The notes below the pieces were generated by a model. That model saw only the letters and a program-made list of their open reading frames with translations, searched no databases and was not told the DNA's origin. A program made the translations under genes and the position numbers. Of a stretch of DNA of 64,000 nt, positions 43,803 to 57,400 are shown one piece after another; within the stretch, counting starts at the first letter, position 1, and each line of letters opens with the position of its first letter. This stretch comes from Linnemannia elongata. Taxonomy: Eukaryota > Mortierellomycota > Mortierellomycetes > Mortierellales > Mortierellaceae. The DNA is taken from assembly GCA_036320915.1 (NCBI GenBank), contig JAXBDG010000007.1, forward strand, positions 2,046,001 through 2,110,000. The letters run 5' to 3'.

Positions 43803-46435
43803 AGTGGTTGATTTTGTTGTGGGGTGTTTGAAGTGTGAAGAAAAGAAGAAGAGAAGTAAAGGAGAATAAAAGAAGAGAAGGTTAAAGAAAGGGACGAAGA
43901 GGAGGGAGTAGGAGGTGGTGGGTAGGTTGATAACGGGTTACACTGGTCGTATTTAAAGGCAGAGTGGCTTATCTCTTCACGATCCAAGTGGTCTCACCTA
44001 CCCACCTACTCACTCATTCAATTCGATTGAATTCTGTCAGCTCATAAACTCAGGCACATCATTCACAGCCAACGCACATTCGAGCAATCTTATAACAAAA
44101 CGTAGGACTATGTTTGCAACACCCGGCTCCCCGGGTTCCTCTTCCGCCTCCACCTTCTCCTCTCCATGTGTCTCACTCTGCCTACATGATATTGGCTTTT
44201 TCATTTTGTCTTCTTGTCTGCTAACCAGCGAGGAGTAAGAGTTACTATAGGTACCTCTCACTCTTCCCTCCATTCAACATTTGTTCATATGCAACGTTCA
44301 CGTTCATATTGATACGATGAATGCTAGATACTATCTTCACTGCCAAGACCTCGTTTTCCTCTTTGTCATGACCGAACTAAACCACCTTTCGTCGCTCCTC
44401 CTCACTCTGCTTTACTTCTTTCATGCACACAGCACAACGACAAAAGCACAGTGGACTACTTGTTTGCATTTCCTTCTGTTGTTTGTTTGTTTGTCAGTCT
44501 GCCAGCTGTCCATGTGAAGACAGACCCACCACCCCACCTCTAATTGCTCCTCCCCCACGAAAAAAAACAAACAATTGCACACACATCCATAAGTGACAAG
44601 ACAAGACAACATCAAAAACCTTACCCTGGTGGGTCGAAAACTAGTTTTTCAAGTAAAATAACGTGGCCGCTCGTCGCTCACCTTTTCTTTTTGCCACTTA
44701 TCTTCCCTTGTCTTGCTTGTGCATTTGCTTTTTCAATTGCATGTTTGTCATAGTCTGCCCTTTTTTCTTCCTTGGCATTTTTTCATTTCTCTATTTCTTT
44801 ACCCCTTCCTTCTCTCTCCTCTCTCCCCGATCATTCGTACCACGATCGACACGCAACAACTTCATGCAAAAAAAAAAACAATAGCAATAAGGACAACAAC
44901 CGTTACACTATTGCTCTCCTACACTACGTCAATCCCCCTCCGCCTCACCTCTCCGCTCTGTACTTCATATTTTTTCTTTCCTTCTTCTTTTCGTTCTCTA
45001 ACCTTCTTTCTCTCTTTCCCCCTTCCCTTTACTTCAACAACGCGGATCGTCCAAACATATTCATTTCAATTCCGTCCTGTCTAAACATATCCAAAGCGAA
45101 GCATCCAAATAAAGAAATCAATATTTATTTTTTTTTGCTTTCAATCTCAAAGAAAACAAATCACCCATGTTTGTACTAATCGGCAACGCATACAGGAGGA
45201 CAAATTCATACAAGCGGCATGTTTATTCGTAATAACGCTTATTAACCATAGGCTACGTCGCAGAGTATACAGGAAAACGCAAGGGAAGGGAAGGAAGGTT
45301 GTGGAGGAAGCAATGGAGCAGTGCAGTACATTCGCGGATAAAATATTCACAAGAACGAACCATTGAGAAGAAAAGACTGTACTTGCGATGTATGATGCAC
45401 AGCGCAAGGAGGGAGGGAGGGAGGGTCAAAAAAAATGCGAAGGGGGAGGATAGGGAGGACCGGGAGAAAGACGGGGCGTTGGAATTGGGTCGGCAGAGGT
45501 TGGTTGCCGGGTGGTCAAGAGAGGCGCAGAGCAATCGTCACCATATAATACTCCAGGGTTATGCAAAAACGAGAATAGAGAGGCTGTGAGTCGACTCTCT
45601 CTCATTCTTCGAACCCACGTCTTATTACTGCCTTTTGGGCGAAATGGGAAATGGGCAAGGATGTCTACAGGTTATTTTGGATTTTGGCTGTTCCTCCCTA
45701 GGGATGACCTGAGCAGACCAGTCAAGGAACTGTGCCTGGACGAATCAGATAATAGAGTAGACAGGGTCTGGGCTGAATGATGGACCCTGTCTGGTTTGGT
45801 TGGTCTTGACACACTTGCGGCTGTGGCATGTTGGTGGTTGCTTTGACGGCATGAACAAAGAGGAGGCGAACAGGGCACGAGGGGTATGACGACTGTAGAA
45901 AATGAATCAAGGTGAGTGGCACGGATGAAATATGGCCCAGGGAAACGGACATGCTTAGCAACCAGGAATGTCGCTCTCTAAGATATGGGCACGAGCGGCA
46001 TTTACGCATCCCACCTATTCTGATATCTTCAGCTAAGAAGTTTCTTTGCCTCTCATTTGTTTTGCTGTTCCTTCTTTGCTTTTTTTACTTTGCCTTCCTT
46101 TTATAGCGCCACCTCTCTCTATTTTGTTGTCATTTTCTCCTAGAAGGATCGAAACCTATTTCCGGTATATCTCTTAGAACCCATTGAGGAGAAGAGGCTG
46201 GGTCCAGCCAACATCATCAACAAAAACAAACAAACAGGTAGCTAGAAAACATGGTCGTATTTCGCTGCTTTCTTTAGGGGATGGAGGATAAGGTGGCGAG
46301 TTTTACATGGAACAGGAGTAGATGGTTGAAAAAATGCGTTTTCTATAAAAAAAAGTGAAGATTACTTGTGGCTAAAATAGCATTGCGATGGCGCGCAACT
46401 AAAACGGTCTATCTCTGTCTTAGATATCCGTTTTT
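43803..46435. other. 2.6-kb gene-poor interval
   Basis: CT-rich promoter-like sequence near the P450 reductase start, then AT-rich DNA. Several ORFs of 60-130 codons are low-complexity and have no splice partners. No gene is supported. Confidence 0.4.
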
Positions 46436-47146
46436 TTACAGCAAGAGCTGAGTGGCAGCAAGGGCAGCAACTCCCAAACCAGCAAGAACACTACTCTTGA
46501 TAGAGCTAGCACCCGAACCAGCAGCAGGCGCCGGGGCACCACCAGCAGAAACATCACCACCAGTGCCAGCACCAGCACCAGGGGCCTCGCCGCCAGTACC
46601 AGGGTTCGTAGGCGAAGAAGGAGGGGTCTCGGTCGCAGGGCTGGACGGGTTATTGATCGTAAACATGTTGGTGTAGCTCAACTGAGGATCAGTCCGGACC
46701 ACAATCGAGTAGGTACCCGAAGAAACCGTCAAAGGCACGGTGAGATCGGTACGGGTGCTGGAACCAGAGCAGTCAAGTGTGCCAAGGGTGGCGACGTACC
46801 GGACGGCTTCCGAGGGGCCCGTGTTGAGGATGACGGTGACGTTCTTGGCGGCTGCGCCCATCGAGGCGCAGTTGCCGGTCCAGCCGACAAAGTTTGACAC
46901 GCCGGCCGTCCACACCGTTCCGGCTGTTGGGTTGTTGATCTTTTGAGTTTGAGGGGGTGGTGGAGGGGGAAGATGTGGAGAGGATGGGACTGGTGAATAA
47001 CGTGGTTCGTTGGCTGGAAGACGAGTCAACAGTGTTTGTGGGTACATTCAAAACTAAGAGATCGCGGTTTTTACCTGGAGCATGTCGGCGTTGACATAGG
47101 CAGCCAAGGTCGTGGCTGCAACGAGGAGGGTGGTTGAGAATTTCAT
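46436..47146 (-). CDS. Kre9/Knh1-type GPI-anchored wall protein
   Basis: Two minus-strand exons, 47075-47146 and 46436-46939, give 191 residues. Exon 1 encodes a signal peptide (MKFSTTLLVAATTLAAYVNA). Residues 25-120 form an Ig-like N-terminal domain of the Kre9/Knh1 type, starting INNPTAGTVWTAG and ending YTNMFTINNP. A Pro/Gly/Ala/Ser/Thr-rich stalk and a C-terminal hydrophobic tail (SSVLAGLGVAALAATQLLL) indicate GPI anchoring. Such proteins sit at the plasma membrane or wall and are linked to beta-1,6-glucan assembly. The 3' splice site CAAAAG is weaker than usual. A TATA box lies about 190 bp upstream. Confidence 0.85.
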
Positions 47147-47336
47147 GATGTGGGATATATGCTGTGTGAAGATGAGTGGAAGAATGAATTCTCAGAGGAA
47201 AGATGTAGGGAAGAGGAGGAGGGATGCGGACTCGAATGTAAAGTGCAAGGAAGGGTGGTGGATAGGAAGGATGCAATAGTGGAGAAGAGTCGAGTCGGGA
47301 AGGAAAAAGGTGTCAAGCACAAGAAGGGCCGAGACG

Positions 47337-47346
47337 TATTTATATA
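47337..47346 (-). promoter_or_regulatory. TATA box of wall-protein gene
   Basis: TATATAAATA on the minus strand, about 190 bp before the ATG at 47146. Confidence 0.6.
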
Positions 47347-48561
47347 TCTATACCCCGTTGTAGTTCTCGTTTGCTGAGGTATAGTTGTTTTTTTGTCTAG
47401 AACTGGGACTATCCCTTGTTTTTTTCTTCTTCCAGGATAATGGTCAATGATCAATGGTCAATGGGGTCGTGTTTGATCATGTCAAGAAATGGAGTGCAGC
47501 ATAAAAAAAAAAGATGTTCCTTGAAAATGGTATGCTCTCAAAGATTTAGCACGGATCACGGCAAAGGTGTTGCCCAACGCTCCTTCTCTTTCTCTCACTT
47601 TTCTTCCAGGAGCATACATCTGGCACAGACACACGGACATACACCATCGCTTTCTTTTTCTTCTTCTTTCTGTTCTTGTTGTAATGAGCTCTGTGCGCAA
47701 TAAACATCCAACCAGGAAGTAATACTAAATATCGGGCTCCCATCGTACCACAGAGCACACTCACTGCACCGGGTTTGGGTTGATTTTTTATTTTTACAGT
47801 TATCTTTCTTATTGTTCTCCTTCCAGGATATAACAGTGAACCAATAACTCAATTTCGAGCAGGCCTGCTTAGATGAACAAGGACAGGCATGTCAATAATA
47901 AAAAGACAGCATGGTGTCGGCATTCACGTCTCTCCTTGTCCCCATGGTGCGGTCCTCTTACTCTTTAACCCATTTCCCCTTCTCCGTCTCTTTTTCTCCT
48001 TTTCTTAAATCAATACATGCCCCATGCGTAGCAAAATAACTAGCCCCGCTTTATTTCTTTTACGTCTCCTTGGCTTCCTCCCCCTCACACTTGCGCACCA
48101 AAATAGCTTCACAGGCCTCTAAATTGAACACCGTTCGTTATCTCTTCGAAGGGTAGGTCGTGCAATTCTTCAACCCCCCTCCTTCCTCCTCCTCCTCCCT
48201 TGTTGCCGCTATTTGCTCACACGTTTGTTGTCTCTTTCGGTTTAAAATTATCGGCTCGAAGATGCCCAACTCCTTGATATTTTGTTTTTTTTTGTCCATG
48301 GTTCAGTAAAAAGGTTCGCGATACTATGCCATAGTTCAGATAGCATGCTTCTTCATCTCGTGAGCTAACAACTTGCGAAGAGGAGTAACTAAAGCACCAC
48401 CTTCTTTTCTTTTCATCGGGTCCCAGAAATACGTTCCAAAATCAAGAGATAAAAGCAAGAATAGACACACCCAAAAGAAAGGAATATGTCAGTGGTCAAT
48501 GGTGCAGTAGGGCAACAAACGAACAAGTAATAAGGTTCGAAGGAGTTCAAAAAAAAAGCAT
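47347..48561. other. intergenic
   Basis: No gene was recognised. A CT-rich stretch lies around 47940-48250. Confidence 0.4.
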
Positions 48562-51500
48562 CTATGGTTTATTGGCAGCAAAGAGGTCGGACACAATCCG
48601 GTCCCAAGCTTCCTGATCGCGCGCAAAGGTTACCACACACCTCGAGGGAGCCATCAGCGTCTTCACTTCCTCATCATCCGACACATCATCCTGATGAATC
48701 AACACCAACCGATCCCCTCTGAAAAGCTCTGCGATCCGCATTCTCACAATCAACGTCGATTGCGGATCGGCAGCAACGTTATTACTGGCAGTAATAGGAC
48801 CGATCTGCCTCTGCACCGCAAGGAGTTTGAGGGATGAATTCGTCCGTTCGAGCACCTTGGGGAGTTCAGGCCAGAAGCCTTGGATTGCAAGACAAGTGAG
48901 GTATATCCGTTTGTAGCCCACTTGGATGGACTCGAGATACTTGCGTAGTTCTCGGAAACGCCATTTGCCGAGGTGCATGTTTCGGATGGCGGGGCCATAG
49001 TTGAGGTAGAAGAGGGAGTTGTCAACGCCTATGGTTAGGATGGCCGGGCATTCAAATTCAGATTCGTGTGAGGATGCACGGACTTCTGCGTGAACTATCA
49101 AGGATTTGTCGTCGTTGCTCCAGAGTCGCAAGGGAGGTGACGCTTTTGTTGGGGTTAGAGATGTGAGTTTAGCGAGGTTGAATGTCAGTGTCAGCTCGTC
49201 GGCGATCCCTTCCTCCGCGTCGACAAGAGAATCCTTGAGAACGACCTTGGTCAACCCGCAAGGCACACCCTGGACAACACTCTTGACCGTCTCCTCGGCA
49301 GTCTGGAAATCATAAGCCCAGCATTCCAGACGCAGCGTCGTCAACAAGGGATTGAGGCCCAGGATCCGCATTAATTTGGTCCGCGTCTCTGCAGAATCCA
49401 AGTTTTCCCGGTTCTTGACCGTCAGCGTCCCCAGAGCTTTCAGCCACATCATCGGGTGCTTCTCCGCCACAGCCATCGTGGCGACCTTGAGATGTACGTC
49501 TTGAAAGTTCCCGTCCTGGACTGTCATCGAGATCTCTTCCTCGCCAGTCTTGACAACGACTTCAACGGGTTCTCGGAGCTTGAACGAAAACGTTCTCAAG
49601 AACGCCACCACCCGAGTCGAATTCCCTCCCTGGTTCAAATCGTTCCATGCAATCCTGAGTTTCCGCAGCCCCGTCGCACTGCCAACCAACATCGCCAACG
49701 CCCGCTTGATATCCTCAACATCCTTGTCCGTGTCAATCGTGAGATCTAGAACCCTCAACCGAGGCGAAGGGCGGATCTGAAGCGGGGGCTTGATGGTCTT
49801 CAGCAACCCCTGGGCACTCTCGACTCGAAGCGACTGGAGCTGTTGGCTCACAAGCAGAAAATCGACCAGCGGCACCGGGGACTGGAAATAAGGGAACTCA
49901 TAATCCCTCGATCCCGTCAAGGATAAGTTGGTCAGTCGATACCTCATGAGCCCAAACCAAAAGTCGTCCCTAAAGAAACAGCTCTTGGTTTCATTGATAC
50001 TGCTCGCCCACCAGTCGGCCTTGGACATGTTTAGGGTCACATCAGCTACACCGTAGGTCGGAATCAAGTTAGTGTCGCTAAAGACACTCAGCGCATTGGG
50101 CATGCTCATGTCGGTCATATTGAGTGAAGCGTCCTGGGCAGTGTACATCCCTGCACTCTCGATCGCCTTCCCGACAGCCTCGGGGTCGTAGTTGGGGCGA
50201 AGCAGCTTCATATGGCTCAAGCAGATCCATTGCACATGGCCCTGGGAGTCGACGTATCGGTACTGGTTGTGGAGTTGGTCGATTCCTGAATCTGTGGAAC
50301 TAGTCGCGATCAGGTAGGACTGGATCAACTTCAACTCCTTGTCGGTCAAAATCGGCAACTGCTCTTGGTCCGTTACTTCTCCTCCTTCTGCTCTAACTCC
50401 AGCTCCTCTTCCTCCTGCCTTTTGTGAATCCTGGATCTCGTTGGTGACCTCCGAGGACAACTGCTCCAGGTGGCTGATCATCAAGTCCAAGTAAAGCTCA
50501 ATCTCCTCCCGGCACAACTTCATCGACATCTGCAAGAAGGCGACACCTTGGTCATAGATTGACACTCCTCCTTTGTTTCTTCCGCCTCCGTTGACGAACG
50601 TGGTGCTAGTATTTCTGGCACTGAACTTGAACATCTGCAGGTTGAGCAAAAGTGCCGCCCTGTACTTGCGGAAGAACTCTTCAGGATGGACCAGATCATA
50701 TCCTCCATGATGTCCCACATGCGGCGCCAAACCGCCAACCCCACCACCCATGACAGGAGACTGCGAAGGATAAGAGACCGGATGAGGCGCGGGCTCGAAA
50801 AACTCGCACATCCAAAAGAACCGGAACTTGTCCCACCCTAGCGTAAGCTTGTTATCGTGAAGGCAACTCTTGGGTAACACGATGAATAATCTGGGAAGAG
50901 GAGACTCATGCCATTCTCGGGACTGGATATAGGTCTTGTAACTCTGGATCCGGTCCTGAGTCTCTTGGGGTGCTTGGTTGATATCACTGGGGTCGAACCA
51001 TGCCTGTGGGCGAGGTTGGATGTTAAGTTGTTTGGGTGCTCCTGGTGGTCGTGCTGTCGCTGATGGTACTGCCAACTGCATGGAAATAGGGCGACTGCCA
51101 GTGATAGTAGCTGCTACTGTGGTCATTGTACCAGCAGTAGGGGAGATCAATGCTTGGGCGTAATTGCTGGAATCGTATCTTGCATGGGTGTGGGGGCTAT
51201 TGGTAGGTTGGTTTGGCGAGCTGGGAGCTCCTGCTATGACCGTTTGGACAGTGTTCCGATCATGTCCCAAGTTTTCTTGTTCTTCAGTACTGGATTCTCG
51301 AGAGTGTCCTTGGGCTGCGTTGCCAAAGACCCTTAGGTATCCCGAAGCGGTGAGGTTGCTGCCATTGCTGTTGTCATTATCGTTATGAACTTGCACCACC
51401 GTCACTATCGGAACCGGGAGAGTGTTTACAGGTGCCACTGCAGAAATAGGCCTCACAGCCGGTGGTGTTGGTATTGGTGGAGTTTTTGGAAGCGACTGGT

Positions 51501-52391
51501 GCTGCAGTTTTGGTGCTGATGGAGGGTAGTACACAGCAGCGGTTCCAGTGGTCGCAGCAGGTGGTGCTGGTATTGGTGAGTTTTTTGGAAGCGACTGGTG
51601 CGGGGGTTTCGGTGCTGGTGGAGGGTAGTACACAGGAGCGGCTCCAGTGGTCGCAGTATCAACGCTGAAAGTAGGAGGAACAGGAGTACGTTCTTCTGGA
51701 GCTCTGGCGATGCGAACAGAGCCCATCTCCGCGACCAGCATGTTCCTGTTCCTTGTCCACGTCTCGTCGGCACTGGAGGAGTTAGAATGCGACGACGAAG
51801 ATATTGCGGAGATGGAGGGAGAGTGAAAAACACTACGGTTGTTGGAGAGCGCTGGGGATGTGAAGTCGAACTCCCCTCCTGCTCCTACTTGAATGGAAGA
51901 CGTGGGAGGAGCAGAGTATGGACTGGGACCGGAACTGTGGCTCAAGGGTATGTTGGATGGGGGGATCTCTAAAACAACGTCGAGTTGGATTCCTGGGTGG
52001 TGTGCGATCCTGAGAGGCATCAGACTAGAAAGTCATTCACAATATCGCTGCAAGTTAGTCTTTCAAGTCCTAACTAATTTCCAAATCATCATCTTCAACA
52101 CCCTCGCCATCTTCCATGACGGAGCTCCAACTCCACAAAAAAGACCCTTCCCACCTACTCTTCAAAGTTATCGTTCGTCAAAAAAGACACCAAAGCGCCA
52201 TCCGCCTGAATGTAAAGGGCATTCCTGAAGACTCGAAGGATGTCATTCCAAAGGACAATGTGCTGATGAAGTTGACTGTCGAAACGGGCGTTGATGTTGA
52301 TGTTGACGGAGGGAGGTGCGGCGTTTCCGGATGAGTCGGGGATGTAGACTGAGCGGAAGGATTGGAGGGTTGGTCCTTTGGATGATGCCAT
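48562..52391 (-). CDS. N-domain + LFIVLPK + LRR-like protein (C)
   Basis: Two minus-strand exons, 52159-52391 and 48562-52024, give 1231 residues. Exon 1 and the start of exon 2 encode a domain of about 100 residues containing HIVLWNDILRVF and ALVSFL, then MPLRI and LDVVLE. The same domain begins the genes at 52998 and 57714, with an intron at the same place and phase. Next come a disordered Pro/Ser/Thr region with a duplicated 33-residue unit, the motif PRLFIVLPK near residue 455 with FRFFWMCEFFEP, and irregular leucine-rich segments in the C-terminal half. This C-terminal layout is shared with the genes at 21393 and 27140, which lack the N-domain. Without exon 1 the protein would start at an internal Met. 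Function is unknown. Confidence 0.8.
51460..51657 (-). repeat. duplicated 99-bp coding unit
   Basis: Two adjacent units of about 33 residues, each containing VYYPP, SLPK and PIP-PP words. They lie in the Pro-rich linker of the 1231-residue protein. Confidence 0.75.
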
Positions 52392-52997
52392 TTCCCTTAT
52401 TTGCCTTTTATTGGAGGCTAGCTCGTTTGCGAGTGTATGATAAGGAGAGGAGGGAAGACGCAGGAGGGAGGAAATGTGTTAGATTGTCCCCTAACAACGA
52501 AAGGGCGAGGAAGGATAAGGGTATAGAGGGAAATATGAACACAGGTCTGAGGAGAAGAGAGAGAAGGAGAGGGTGGGGGGACTGGGAGCACAACCCATCC
52601 CCCATCTCTCCATGTAAGAGTAAAAGAGTTACAAAGTAAAAACTTTAAAGCAATTAGGGCAAACGAGCGGCGCTTCTAGAAACACAGCCAGCCGCATGGC
52701 TGACTGGGTGCCAAAAAAAACCAATACTTTAGACGCGTACCCTCATCAATTACATCTTTTCGCAGCAACCCCTCTTTCCGCTCACAGTGGCATAATTTTG
52801 TATGTTTCTGCGCCCCTGGTGAGCACAGAAAATTGTTCAATTGATCTCCTTCGTCACTGTTTTGGTTCAGCTAGAAAGTCTCACTGCATCCAATCGTAAA
52901 GATCTACCTCTGCCCTGGATCTGTCGCCGATCACCAGTTTATTATTTTCATTACTTTTTTTGTGGCATCAAGGAGAAGAATCTACCTGGTGGAGCGA
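52392..52997. other. intergenic
   Basis: Upstream sequence of the 1231-residue gene and 3' flank of its neighbour. No gene was seen. Confidence 0.4.
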
Positions 52998-54462
52998 TTA
53001 ATTGAAAAATGGTAGCAATTCGTCGTCAAGGAAGAGAGTCGGCTCTTCATTAAGTTTTTGTCGGTAGGGTGATGGTGCTTGCATAGAGGCCGATCGTCTT
53101 GAGGCAGGCTGGGGACACGACAGCTGAGAGAAACCCTCCGCGATTTGGCTTGCTAACAACAAGGGTTGGTTGAGACTCCTCGTGACAGGGTACGTGATGG
53201 CGCGCCTGTGAAATGAGACCGCGATGGAGGATGGAGTCGGGTTCGAAGATGAGGAAGAGTTGTGGTCGGTGATGTTGTCGCTGTCGCTATCGCTGTTGTC
53301 ATCAATAACGCTCTTTGCCTTTGCTGCGGAGTAGGTCGGAACTTCTTGAAATGAAGGGGAACAGTCCATGCATATGGCGGGATGGGTGGGCTCGTGCAAC
53401 CAAGAGACATGAGTTGGAGTTGACGGGGCAAACACCTGAATGAAATTCTCCGGACCATCAACACGCGTCCGGTGACGACAACGAAAACAGCGGTAAGGAG
53501 ACAGGGAAGGAAGAGGTGGGCTGCGGTCCAATTCTCCTAAAGCGTGTTCGGCTTTGCCTTGCGCTAGCTCTTGGGGGCGTGTAGAGGGGGAGAGGAGAGG
53601 GAAAGCGTTCTTGTCATCTTGTGCGACATTGAGGCGAGTGTGGGGGGAGAAGAACGAAGCTTCGCCTGTTGTTACTATTGCTGGCCATGTGGATGGGCTT
53701 GGCCCTGCATCATCGGAAGAAACCGCCGTTGTACTTCTTGACCTCGCTGCAGTAGCAACGGGGGGTGGCAAAGCGAGTGAAGGTGACGAGGACGTTGCAG
53801 TGTATTGTTTTGTGTCCCCTGTCATGAACACGGTGGGCGAGGACGAAGAAGACGAGGTTGAGCCGGCATCCGATGGCTTTGACTGACAAGACGAGGAAAA
53901 CGACGAACCAGACTCGGCGCTATAGTCAGTTGTCGCTATTGGGTGTATGTCTGCGGGTGTCTTGAGGTCGAGGCATCCGGGTTGCTCGTCGTTCAATGCG
54001 ACCTGCAAGATCTTGTCGAGGAATGCTTGTATTCTCCATGGTACTATTCTAAACGCAACAATAGTGCCCAAAATAAAAGAGGAAATTGGCGTAAGGCGCA
54101 GTTAGAGTGTGTGCCATGTGGGAAATAAACTGTTTTACTTTGGCATTGTCACACACAGAGGAAGAAGGATTAAACATAATAAAACCCGATATGCAGCTAC
54201 GGTTTCGTTCAACTTACATCTGCATGTCGGGGCCCACTGCCAATGGCACAAGATCGTTATCGTCGACTACAAACTTGACTTTGCCTTCTCGATCGTAGAG
54301 CTCCTGGATTTTGCTCCAAAGAACAAACTGAGCACCGTCAGGGCCAGTTTCAACAAGGGCGTAACACAACTGCGAGAGAGGCTGGCCATAGCGCTGAAAA
54401 CATTGCGTGGAATCCTCGAAGCCTGCGATGAATAGATGTTGAGATAGTTGAGTGAGGGACAT
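52998..54462 (-). CDS. N-domain protein with Cys-pair (zinc-ribbon-like) region
   Basis: Two minus-strand exons, 54218-54462 and 52998-54048, give 431 residues. The start MSLTQLSQHLFIAGFED leads the shared N-domain: AQFVLWSKIQELY, DLVPLA, then across a phase-2 intron IIVPWRI and ILQVAL. The rest is Ser/Thr/Pro-rich and probably disordered, except for a segment near residues 275-325. There CFRCRH and, about 40 residues later, CMDC could form a small zinc-binding site. A Ser-rich region follows and the protein ends in DDELLPFFN. It is oriented like its relatives on both sides. No known family was recognised; it could be an effector-like or regulatory protein, but nothing in the sequence settles that. 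Confidence 0.7.
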
Positions 54463-57400
54463 TTTGCGCTTTATGTATAAGTGTGTACGTCTATCGGTAA
54501 GAGAAAACAGGCGTAGGTGTACATGGGGGATGGGGAGGACGAAAGGGAACTTGACCAGAAAAAAGTAGGGCGCTTCTAAAGTAGGGGCCAAAAAAAAGTG
54601 AAGGGAAGGGGAAGGAAACGCACAAATGTATGAATGAAGAGACCTTTTATCCTCTTTCCTTGGATTTTGGACCATTGTAAACATGTCGGCTTTTTTGACC
54701 TCTGCAGCCTCTCTCCCCCCCTTTTTGAAATGAAGCACGCCCTTCGCTTCGTCCGCTTCCATGGTCGTTCCTTTTTCTTCCTTCACCCTTCTTCATTTTA
54801 AATGAAAGCACACATGACAGAACGACAACGATGGTAAAAATATTTTTGGAATGGGATGGGAGATGAATGGGATGAAGGGAGAAAAAAACCAGCGGGAGGT
54901 AGGCACATTGGCTGTCCGAGGCTAGATGTTGAATGGGGGAGGATGAAGAGGCTCGTAGTAGTCAGTGTTGCCACAGCTGGCTAAATGAGAACTGTTATGG
55001 ACCGCGCTTGAGTTTTACTGTTGAGAAAGTCATATGAGCGCGGGAAGCTTTACTCTCTCCGTAGCACCTTCCGAACTGCCTCTGAGGACGAACAACAAGG
55101 ACAGCAAAACAAATATAACGGGTGTGGTTTGAGAATAAATGTGGTTCGTCGTTGCATATGTATATGTGTACTTGACCTTTATGGATTGACATCCAATTGG
55201 CATGGCTCGAATATGAGTTGTCCAATAGCTCATACCCCACACCACCTCCTTTGCCGCATGGTCGCCACTTTGACTCGCCTCCTTATTGTCCTGGGCGAAT
55301 CTTTGATATTTCAAACTCAACAGCAATGCGTCACCGTGTTAGGCGGGTGTTTGCAGGTCCGCTCAACTGAATGGAAAGCTGAATGAAGAAGGGTGATCAA
55401 TGTTCACATGAGAGATCTCGCAATGAACCATACTCATTGTCTTTGTTCATTGCTCCTCGGAGCATGACCATCTTTACTCTTACTCACTTGTTCAACAATT
55501 TCTCCCGCGCACCCTCTCCTCTAACCTTTTCCTTCCCCTTTCAATCCTATATAGCATACACAAGAAAAAGGGTCTTTTAGTTCTTTTATCCCTTTTACTC
55601 CTTTTATGCATTTGAGCTATCCTGTTCCTCAGGCGAATGGTCGTTATCTTTGACTTTCTTAGGTCCCCATCGCCTACCCTTGCTTCCCTTTTGACCCGCT
55701 TATCTTTTCAATGTCCCATCCTATGTCCCTTGTTTCCCGTTACTAAACGTCCAAACCCTTCCTTTGATCGAGTGAGACAGAGACGTACTCCTCCTTTTCT
55801 TTGCACGCAAAGTGTACTTGCAGAGACTATTCTTGCTTTTTTTTTTCTGGGCTAAACAAACATGTCGTTGTTTTACATTTGGCAGATCCATTCAATCGAA
55901 GCATGTCGCTTTCGCAGATTCAACAAAAGAGCGCAACATTGGGGACGACTGCAGCCACCATCAGAGAGGGTGAGGGCCATACCAACAGAGAAGAAGAGAG
56001 AGAGCGAGAAGGGAAGGAAGGGGTAACATTGAAAAATGTTCTCACAGACGCATTGGATTCAAAAACATTGGAAAAAATAGGGCTGGGTCACCCCTTGGTG
56101 CAGACAAACAACAGATCCATAGCGACGTACCCGGGTCAAATACCACTACTACACCAAGGAATGCAGAATTTTGGATAAAAATAACAAAGACGCGGAGAAG
56201 AAAGAGATAGGACATGGCTCCATTGGTGCGCAACACAACGCAACGCAATACAACACGAGAGGAAGAAAAAAAATGGACGTCGTGAATTGCTAACAAAGAT
56301 GCGAGAGGGTGAAGAACAGTGCGTGGACGAAAATAGGGCGTTTCTTTGGTACTGAGGTCGCAAAGTGAGAAGCGAGGGCGAGGAGGAAGAAAGTGGAGGA
56401 ATAGAAGGAGAAGAAGGTGTATATGTGCCCTATTTTTATTAGCGCACCCAAGGAAAGCAATGTGTGGATGGTCTAGACTCGATCGAAGCTAGTTCATTCA
56501 AGTAGATCTGATATGGTTGTAGTTCAAATGTATTCGGCATTTTAATAGTTAGACGCGAAAAAGGCATGAATGGGCGAGAATCTATGAGGGTATCTGGCTT
56601 GACCAACCGCCGTGTTTTGTCAAGTAGAGTGGAAGAGGTTCGATTGCGAAGGCTGACTGTCGCTTGTCTGTGGTGAGCGATGATTTTCTTGACAAGCTGA
56701 CGCACACAGGCGGAGCAGAGAGGCGAAATAAGGAAAGGGGATGGTTCGGGAATGAGTATCAGCCCTGGGAGAGCGGACATCCTGGCGCTGTGGACGGCTT
56801 ATCACTGTCTGTCCTGCCCCTATTTCTTGAAAGAGTAAGAATATCATTGGTCAGAATCAAAGAAAGCTAAGAATTGAACCTTGATGTGGAAAGCATGAAA
56901 ATGACTGTTACCTTGGTGGTCTGCAAGGAGTGTCTATGGCCTTGAAAGACGTGTAATTGCTATTGGCCCTAGGCCTGTTAAATGGATACTAATAGCAAGC
57001 AAGCTAGCGATGGCACTTGTCGGTGGTTACTGAATCAAGCATGACAACAGGCATAGCGAAAGTGTCAGCCGGATAAACGAAACTGGCTGGGGATTGGGTT
57101 GAGAGATGGTTCCAGAAATGAAGGCTTCATCTCGATAGTGGTGAGAGTAGATACTGGTGGTACAAGGTTAAGATAATTGTGATGCATATCTCTCCAATTT
57201 GCAAAAATAAGGGCACAATGCGTTGGAGAGGATCGCCAAAAGCGTGGAGGTGGCGACCGACATATCCAGGGTTGTTGCGCATTGCGCACATTTGTCATCC
57301 TTGTATCTTTGTCGAAGGTGGATGCTGGATAGATATTGGTGGGCTGTATGTGTAGTTTTGGTTGCGACGGAAACATAAGCTCGTCTCTCTACTGAACCTT

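Noticed and set aside
55801..56178. 125-codon + ORF containing SLSQIQQKSATLGTT
   Set aside because: No homologous pattern, splice site or promoter was seen. It is probably chance in a purine-rich area.
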